NCBI GenBank assembly: GCA_910586445.1 | Contig: CAJUHV010000044.1 | Span: 13,316 to 31,410, forward strand | Length of the DNA stretch: 18,095 nt | Direction of reading: 5' to 3' | Source: an uncultured Eubacterium sp. | GTDB taxonomy: Bacteria; Bacillota; Clostridia; Lachnospirales; Lachnospiraceae | Part shown: piece after piece, positions 13,438 to 18,095 of the stretch | Numbering within the stretch: position 1 is the first letter of the stretch | Layout of the letters: every line of letters starts with the position of its first letter | Notes under the pieces: model-generated | Database searches by the model: none | The model's input: the letters and a program-made list of their open reading frames with translations, nothing else | What the model was told of the DNA's origin: nothing | Position numbers and translations under genes: made by a program

Positions 13438-14169
13438 ATGGATAATACGACAATGAATCATGATGTGGAAAAAGACATGTGGAGTGATAAGATCTCACAC
13501 GAAGACACATTGTTTGGAAAGATGCTTGCCGATTATAGGGAAATGGGCGCATATGCAATTGAAGTATCTCTGATTGACGGAACAAAATTTAAGCTTCTGC
13601 TGGAGGATCTGTACATCTATCTGGGAAGCCATGTGTATATCCCGGGATTTGCAGTAGAGACAAAACAGACGCAGGAAGGAAAGCTGTACTATTATAAGCC
13701 AGACAGGTATTATTATTATAATCAGGCAAAAGAAAAGAAGGTAATGCCGGAAAATAATTTTATAGATATTATTCTGGAGGAGATTAAGGATTTTAAAACA
13801 GGAAGGGATTTTAAAAGCAGCTATGCATTCCCTTCCAACAAGGAAATCTATTCTTTTATGATTACAAATTTTTATCCAAATAAGGATAAGATTTACAAAA
13901 AGTGGAATAAGGCTACATATAAGGTTATCAATAATTTTGTTATGGCAAACATTGCAGTATTCGATATAAACGGCGAAGATAATTATACGGATTATGATAT
14001 ATCGATCGATGCAAAAGTGCCGGTAAAGGATTTTGAGCGGAATTTCTGCTTTAACCTGAACTGTATTGCTTCAGTAAAGCCGTTTTCAGATCAGATGATT
14101 AATGTCCGTAGAATTATGGATAAAGATTTTATGGAGGCAGTCAGGGAATTTGAGCTAAGCAGGCAGTGA
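13438..14169 (+). CDS. Hypothetical cytosolic protein, 243 aa
   Basis: I do not recognise this family. The ATG is preceded by AGGGAGG (13424-13430) seven bases upstream, and there is a consensus promoter, so the gene is well supported. The product has no signal peptide or membrane segment. Visible features are an acidic N-terminus (about 8-33), a beta-like stretch YAIEVSLIDGTKFKLLLEDL (39-58), tyrosine clusters YYY (84-86) and YYYY (91-94) in a basic context, and an alternating hydrophobic/polar C-terminal half ending in REFELSRQ. The segment around 40-75 reads like a small beta-barrel (Sm-like or WYL-like), but this is only an impression. Only two cysteines, both near the C-terminus. Monocistronic by position. 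Confidence 0.85.
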   Translation: MDNTTMNHDVEKDMWSDKISHEDTLFGKMLADYREMGAYAIEVSLIDGTKFKLLLEDLYIYLGSHVYIPGFAVETKQTQEGKLYYYKPDRYYYYNQAKEKKVMPENNFIDIILEEIKDFKTGRDFKSSYAFPSNKEIYSFMITNFYPNKDKIYKKWNKATYKVINNFVMANIAVFDINGEDNYTDYDISIDAKVPVKDFERNFCFNLNCIASVKPFSDQMINVRRIMDKDFMEAVREFELSRQ

Positions 14170-14183
14170 ACAGATAAATGTAC

Positions 14184-14213
14184 TTGAAATCAGAAGGACA
14201 TCTGGTATATGAT
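14184..14213 (+). promoter_or_regulatory. Candidate promoter of the antiporter gene
   Basis: -35 TTGAAA (14184-14189) and -10 TATGAT (14208-14213) with an 18-base spacer, 38 bases ahead of the start codon. It lies in the short gap after the hypothetical gene, so the antiporter can be transcribed alone. Confidence 0.55.
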
Positions 14214-14251
14214 AGTATTCGATCAAGTCTATAAAAAGGAGATTGGATATT

Positions 14252-15217
14252 ATGTCATACTGGATGTCTTATTTAATTTTAATACTTGGATTTGCGATGC
14301 TTACAAAAGGGGCGGATTTTTTTGTAGAAGGAGCGGCAGCAGCCGCCGCAAAGCTGCGGGTGCCGGCCCTGATCATCGGCATGACGATCGTGGCGATGGG
14401 AACGAGTGCTCCTGAGTGTGCGGTCAGCGTTACGGCAGCATTAAAAAACAATAACCAGCTTGCGGTCAGCAATGCCGTCGGTTCAAATATATTTAACCTG
14501 ATGGTAGTCTGCGGAGCATGTGCCCTGGTTATGCCGCTGGCGGTTCAGACGAGTATATTAAAAAAAGAATTTCCGTTTTCCGTATTGGTCGCAGTCCTGC
14601 TGCTGGCAGTCGGAACGGCAGGCATGGCAATCGGGCGTTTGGACGGGATTTTTCTGTTAGCCGTCTTTGCAGTATTTTTGTACTGGATGGTTAGGACTGC
14701 TTTAAAAGCACATGGAGAAACGGCGGATGCGCAGTCGGAGCAGAAAAAAGATCAGGAAAATACGAAGGATCTGTCAGCTTTACGATGTATCATTTATATG
14801 ATCGGCGGGCTTGCGGCTATCGTATTAGGCGGGGACTGGGTTGTTGACGGGGCTTCTGTAATCGCAGAGTCTTTTGGCATGAGCCAGAACCTGATCGGCC
14901 TTACAGTCGTAGCTTTTGGAACGTCCCTGCCGGAGCTGGTGACTTCGTTTGCAGCGGCAAGGAAAAATCAGGCTGATATGGCGCTCGGCAATGTCATTGG
15001 ATCGAATATATTTAATATACTGCTTATACTTGGACTGGCCGCTGCGATAAGTCCGATGACATTTAATATGGAAAATGTCATCGATACGATAGTATTGATT
15101 GTCATGAGCATAGAGGTATATTTTTTCTGCAGGAAAGATCATGATATCAGAAGATCCGAAGGAATATGCATGCTGCTGGAATATACGGCTTATGTTGTGT
15201 ATATATGTATAAGATAA
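14252..15217 (+). CDS. CaCA-family calcium/sodium antiporter
   Basis: 321-residue inner-membrane cation antiporter of the bacterial YrbG-like branch, expected to exchange calcium (or another cation) for sodium or protons. Two inverted Na_Ca_ex repeats are visible. The first holds the alpha-1 motif VAMGTSAPE (47-55) and VGSNIFNL; the second holds VAFGTSLPE (220-228) and IGSNIFNI. The conserved acidic residues E55 and E228 are present. About ten hydrophobic segments are seen, with a charged cytoplasmic loop (about 151-177, GETADAQSEQKKDQ) between the halves. ATG 14252 is preferred because AAAAGGAG (14235-14242) is nine bases upstream; an in-frame TTG at 14243 is too close. Family assignment is firm, ion preference is not. 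Confidence 0.95.
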   Translation: MSYWMSYLILILGFAMLTKGADFFVEGAAAAAAKLRVPALIIGMTIVAMGTSAPECAVSVTAALKNNNQLAVSNAVGSNIFNLMVVCGACALVMPLAVQTSILKKEFPFSVLVAVLLLAVGTAGMAIGRLDGIFLLAVFAVFLYWMVRTALKAHGETADAQSEQKKDQENTKDLSALRCIIYMIGGLAAIVLGGDWVVDGASVIAESFGMSQNLIGLTVVAFGTSLPELVTSFAAARKNQADMALGNVIGSNIFNILLILGLAAAISPMTFNMENVIDTIVLIVMSIEVYFFCRKDHDIRRSEGICMLLEYTAYVVYICIR

Positions 15218-15231
15218 TCTGACAATTTTCC

Positions 15232-15260
15232 TTGCAAAATGCATATGCCCATATTATAAT
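15232..15260 (+). promoter_or_regulatory. Promoter of the zinc-ribbon gene
   Basis: -35 TTGCAA (15232-15237) and a perfect -10 TATAAT (15255-15260) with a 17-base spacer. The -10 region is bracketed by a 7-bp inverted repeat, ATATGCC (15243-15249) and GGCATAT (15261-15267), a layout suited to a repressor site or to stalling of initiation. Confidence 0.75.
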
Positions 15261-15332
15261 GGCATATATGTAAAAGATGGCAATGCACACAGCGTTTCAC
15301 TGCAGGGGTGGAATGCGGAAAGGACGGGTAAT

Positions 15333-15863
15333 ATGGAATTATTCGACAAATTAGGCGATACGATTGTATCGGTATCAAAGGATGCTACTCAAAAAGCGAA
15401 AGATATCTCAGAATTAGCGAGAATCCGAATGGAGATCCATGCAAAACAGGATTATATTAATAAACTGTATCAGGAAATTGGAAAAATGTATTTTGAGGCG
15501 CATAAAGATGACGAACAGCAGGAATTTGAAGATGAAATCACGCTGCTGAAGGATTCACTGGAAGTGCTTGCAGATCTAAACAGGCAGAAAAACCAGCTTA
15601 AAGGCACCGTACAGTGTACAAACTGCGGGCAGGATATGCCGTCGGAGGCCGATTACTGCAGCAAATGCGGTTCGAAGCTGGAGAAACCGGTAAAAGAAGA
15701 TCCGATAAAGGCTGACGACTGCGAGGCAGATGACAGCGAACAGGCAGCTGAGCAGACGGCAGACGACAGCGAAAATGCTGAGCAGGCAGCAGACGACAGC
15801 GAAAATGCTGAGCAGGCAGCAGTCGGTGAAGAAGTCACGCAGGAAACAGACAGCGAAGAATAA
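15333..15863 (+). CDS. Zinc-ribbon protein with acidic repeat tail
   Basis: 176-residue protein with three parts. Residues 1-90 are helical and heptad-like (KDATQKAKDISELARIRMEI, later EDEITLLKDSLEVLADLNRQ), suggesting a coiled coil. Residues 95-112 form a zinc ribbon with CxxC pairs (Cys95/98 and Cys109/112, CTNC and CSKCG). Residues 121-176 are an acidic Ala/Asp/Glu/Ser tail with the repeated decapeptide ADDSENAEQA. The N-terminal half resembles the small Clostridia proteins that couple a coiled coil to a C-terminal zinc ribbon; their function is not established to my knowledge. AAAGGACGGG before the ATG is the ribosome binding site. No signal peptide or membrane segment, so probably cytosolic. 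Confidence 0.87.
   Translation: MELFDKLGDTIVSVSKDATQKAKDISELARIRMEIHAKQDYINKLYQEIGKMYFEAHKDDEQQEFEDEITLLKDSLEVLADLNRQKNQLKGTVQCTNCGQDMPSEADYCSKCGSKLEKPVKEDPIKADDCEADDSEQAAEQTADDSENAEQAADDSENAEQAAVGEEVTQETDSEE
15761..15820. repeat. 30-bp perfect tandem repeat inside the zinc-ribbon gene
   Basis: Two identical 30-base units (15761-15790, 15791-15820), in frame with ten codons each, encode the acidic decapeptide. A degenerate third copy lies just upstream (about 15728-15760). In-frame units and near-zero divergence indicate recent expansion, so length may vary between strains. Confidence 0.92.
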
Positions 15864-15942
15864 AAGATCGTTAATATTCTAATATAGTTCATAAAAGATA
15901 CTTATTAGGTAAAGAATAAGCAGTATAAAAATAGAAAAAGCC

Positions 15943-15981
15943 AGAGCGTGTTCGAAAAGTATTTATTTTTCAGCACGCTCT
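15943..15981. repeat. Inverted repeat upstream of metG
   Basis: AGAGCGTG (15943-15950) and CACGCTCT (15974-15981) form a perfect 8-bp stem; an inner GAAAA/TTTTC pairing continues it. On the plus strand no T tract follows, while on the minus strand GGCTTTTTC follows. It could be a terminator read on the minus strand, a weak end for the zinc-ribbon transcript, or a small mobile-element remnant. Confidence 0.5.
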
Positions 15982-16012
15982 AGTCAAGAGGGAAGGTTGC
16001 AGGGAATCGGAT

Positions 16013-17986
16013 ATGAGCAGCAGAGGTAAATTTTATATGACAACGGCGATTGCCTATGCATCAGGCAAGCCGCATATCGGAAATACTTATGAAATCGTGC
16101 TGGCGGATGCCATTGCACGGTTTAAAAGACAGGAAGGATATGAAGTGTTTTTTCAGACCGGGACGGATGAGCATGGACAGAAGATCGAGCTGAAGGCACA
16201 AGAAGCGGGCATTACACCAAAAGAGTATGTGGATAAGGTCGCTGGCCAGATCAAGGAAATCTGGGATCTGATGAACTGTTCTTATGATAAGTTTATCCGT
16301 ACTACAGACGAAAATCATGAAAAACAGGTACAGAAAATTTTTAAGAAATTGTATGACAAAGGCGATATTTACAAAAGCTCCTATGAGGGCCTGTATTGTA
16401 CGCCGTGTGAATCGTTCTGGACAGAGTCTCAGCTGGCAGACGGCAAATGTCCTGACTGCGGGCGTGAAGTAAAGCCGGCAAAGGAAGAAGCGTATTTCTT
16501 TAAGATGAGCAAATATGCAGACCGCCTGATTGCGCATATTAATGAGCATCCAGAATTTATCCAGCCGGTATCCAGAAAAAATGAGATGATGAACAATTTC
16601 CTGCTGCCGGGCCTGCAGGATTTGTGTGTATCCAGAACCTCATTTCATTGGGGCATTCCTGTAGATTTTGATCCAAAGCATGTAGTCTATGTATGGCTGG
16701 ATGCGCTGACAAACTATATTACGGGCATAGGATATGACTGCGGCGGGGATTCAACTGAATTTTTTCATAAGAACTGGCCTGCAGACCTGCATTTGATCGG
16801 CAAAGATATTATCAGGTTCCATACAATATACTGGCCGATTTTCCTTATGGCACTGGACCTGCCTCTGCCGAAGCAGATTTTTGGCCATCCGTGGCTGATT
16901 CAGAGTGACGGCAAGATGAGCAAGTCTAAGGGAAATGTCCTGTATGCAGATGAACTGTCAGAATTTTTTGGCGTAGATGCTGTTCGTTTTTTTGTACTGC
17001 ATGAAATGCCGTTTGACAACGATGGACTGATCTCATGGGAGCTGCTTGTAGAGCGCTTAAATTCGGAGCTGGCAAACACACTCGGCAATCTGGTAAACCG
17101 TACGATTTCCATGAGCAACAAATATTTTGATGGTATTGTAGAATCTACCGGAGTAGCCGGTGAAGCAGATGCAGATTTGAAAGCAGTCGTAACAGGTACG
17201 GCCGCAAAAGCAGCTGAGAAAATGTCAGGCTTTCGTGTGGCAGATGCAATTACTGAGATCTTTAATCTGTTTAAGCGGTGTAATAAATATATTGATGAGA
17301 CAACGCCGTGGATTCTTGCAAAAGATGAAGCGTCAAAACCACGGCTGGCAGAAGTGATGTACAATCTGGTAGAAAGCATTACAATCGGTGCTTCGCTGCT
17401 GCAGAGCTTTATGCCGGAGACATCTGCAAAAATATTTGAGCAGTTAAATACACAAAGCGTGCCGTTTGAATGTCTGAGTACATTCGGCAATTATAAAAGC
17501 GGTACAAAGGTGACGCAAAAGCCTGAGATTTTATTTGCGCGCCTGGATCTGGCAGAGGTGATGGAGCGTGTTAATGCACTGCACCCGGATCAGCCGTCCG
17601 AAGAAAATGCAGACGGGGCAGCAGATGATCATGAAGAGGTCATAGACATTGAGCCGAAAGATGAGATTACGTTTGATGACTTTGAAAAAATGCAGTTTCA
17701 GGTCGGTGAGATTATTGAGTGCAGGGCAGTGGAAAAATCAAAGAAGCTGCTGTGTTCGCAGGTAAAAATCGGAAGTCAGGTAAAGCAGATCGTATCGGGT
17801 ATTCGCAAGCATTATTCGCCGGAAGAAATGGTCGGCAAAAAGGTTATGGTTCTGGTGAACTTAAAGCCGGCAAAGCTGGCAGGCGTGCTGTCGGAAGGCA
17901 TGCTGCTGTGTGCAGAGGATGCTGAGGGCAGGCTTTCGTTAATGACACCGGATAAAGATATGCCGGCGGGCGCAGAAATCTGCTGA
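16013..17986 (+). CDS. metG: Methionyl-tRNA synthetase
   Basis: 657-residue class Ia synthetase that charges tRNA-Met with methionine in the cytosol, needed for initiation and elongation. It has the HIGH motif HIGN (21-24), a four-cysteine zinc knuckle (Cys129, 132, 146, 149) in the connective domain, the tryptophan-rich WLDALTNYI stretch (228-236), KMSKS (301-305), a helical anticodon-binding domain (about 370-520) and a C-terminal tRNA-binding OB fold (about 553-657, EKMQFQVGEI to LKPAKLAGVLSEGMLL). Domain order and length match Firmicute enzymes that carry the fused C-terminal dimerisation domain. AGGGA at 16001-16005 precedes the ATG by about eight bases. Unlike tyrS, no T-box is visible upstream. 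Identification is secure. Confidence 0.97.
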   Translation: MSSRGKFYMTTAIAYASGKPHIGNTYEIVLADAIARFKRQEGYEVFFQTGTDEHGQKIELKAQEAGITPKEYVDKVAGQIKEIWDLMNCSYDKFIRTTDENHEKQVQKIFKKLYDKGDIYKSSYEGLYCTPCESFWTESQLADGKCPDCGREVKPAKEEAYFFKMSKYADRLIAHINEHPEFIQPVSRKNEMMNNFLLPGLQDLCVSRTSFHWGIPVDFDPKHVVYVWLDALTNYITGIGYDCGGDSTEFFHKNWPADLHLIGKDIIRFHTIYWPIFLMALDLPLPKQIFGHPWLIQSDGKMSKSKGNVLYADELSEFFGVDAVRFFVLHEMPFDNDGLISWELLVERLNSELANTLGNLVNRTISMSNKYFDGIVESTGVAGEADADLKAVVTGTAAKAAEKMSGFRVADAITEIFNLFKRCNKYIDETTPWILAKDEASKPRLAEVMYNLVESITIGASLLQSFMPETSAKIFEQLNTQSVPFECLSTFGNYKSGTKVTQKPEILFARLDLAEVMERVNALHPDQPSEENADGAADDHEEVIDIEPKDEITFDDFEKMQFQVGEIIECRAVEKSKKLLCSQVKIGSQVKQIVSGIRKHYSPEEMVGKKVMVLVNLKPAKLAGVLSEGMLLCAEDAEGRLSLMTPDKDMPAGAEIC

Positions 17987-18015
17987 TGACTGTGAGTGAT
18001 TTTTTGAGCAGCATT

Positions 18016-18044
18016 TTGTAATATTATTTGAAGTATATTATATA
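18016..18044 (+). promoter_or_regulatory. Candidate promoter after metG
   Basis: TTGTAA (18016-18021) and TATATA (18039-18044) with a 17-base spacer in the very AT-rich 109 bases after metG. It may serve a gene beyond the window edge. The region is so AT-rich that a chance match is quite possible. Confidence 0.3.
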
Positions 18045-18095
18045 CTATAAATGAGTAAATACCAAATATTGCACAAAATAAAGACACCCGCTGCT

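Noticed and set aside
14825..15244. 139-codon minus-strand frame opposite the antiporter gene
   Set aside because: It is a shadow of a well-conserved antiporter gene, with no promoter or ribosome binding site.
15864..16012. T-box or S-box riboswitch ahead of metG
   Set aside because: The 149-base gap has no T-box core, no specifier loop and no SAM-riboswitch-like elements; only a short inverted repeat is seen.
16900..17490. 196-codon minus-strand frame opposite metG
   Set aside because: Antisense shadow of a conserved synthetase; Ser-rich composition is typical of such shadows.
17987..18015. Terminator for metG
   Set aside because: Only a 5-bp CTGCT/AGCAG pairing with a long loop is possible, and the following T run is short.
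18051..18095. Open frame starting MSKYQILHK and running off the window end
   Set aside because: Only 15 codons are visible, there is no ribosome binding site upstream, and the sequence is AT-rich; not enough to call a gene.
1..18095. CRISPR arrays, rRNA, tRNA genes, transposases or integrases
   Set aside because: None were seen: no regularly spaced repeats, no tRNA-like cloverleaf was recognised, and no protein with mobile-element motifs.

Overview
The window is typical of a low-to-moderate GC Firmicute, most likely a gut Clostridia/Lachnospiraceae-type organism. Signs of this are AAGGAGG-type ribosome binding sites, a tyrosine T-box in front of tyrS, TTGACA/TATAAT promoters and many two-component/ABC and ECF sigma modules. 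This placement is inferred from gene families and style; no rRNA or other definitive marker is present. 

Layout. (1) Positions 170-3202, minus strand: a MATE-family exporter gene, then tyrS with its own T-box leader. A consensus promoter for that leader lies inside the last codons of the exporter gene. (2) Positions 3289-8318, plus strand: an AT-rich cassette of OmpR-type response regulator, a histidine kinase with almost no sensor domain, an ABC ATPase and a large FtsX-type permease. This is the layout of peptide-sensing/antimicrobial-peptide ABC modules. The ATPase gene is broken by what looks like a single-base deletion just after the ABC signature motif, inside a short GC-richer patch. 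A long dyad containing a perfect 11-bp tandem repeat sits in front of the ATPase and is the likely operator. (3) Positions 8358-8678: an unannotated 46-codon gene with its own promoter and a strong bidirectional terminator. Its promoter block is 33/40 identical to the one in front of the response regulator, so the two blocks bracket the AT-rich cassette. 

(4) Positions 8717-13279: two divergent ECF sigma operons. The minus operon is an ECF sigma factor plus a single-pass membrane protein that is probably its anti-sigma factor. The plus operon is a second ECF sigma factor plus a six-TM membrane protein of unknown family. It is followed by a separately promoted ABC-2 type exporter (ATPase and permease). 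A perfect 17-bp palindrome lies in the leader of the minus operon. (5) Positions 13344-15217: an unrecognised soluble 243-aa protein and a calcium/sodium-type (CaCA) antiporter. (6) Positions 15232-17986: a zinc-ribbon protein with a coiled-coil-like N-terminus and a repetitive acidic tail, then metG. 

Most genes are recognisable housekeeping or envelope-stress/export functions. The parts most worth checking are the broken transporter with intact regulators, the ECF sigma/six-TM/ABC exporter group without an obvious anti-sigma factor, the 46-aa gene, and the 243-aa protein. All reading is by eye; base-composition figures are hand counts over short stretches.
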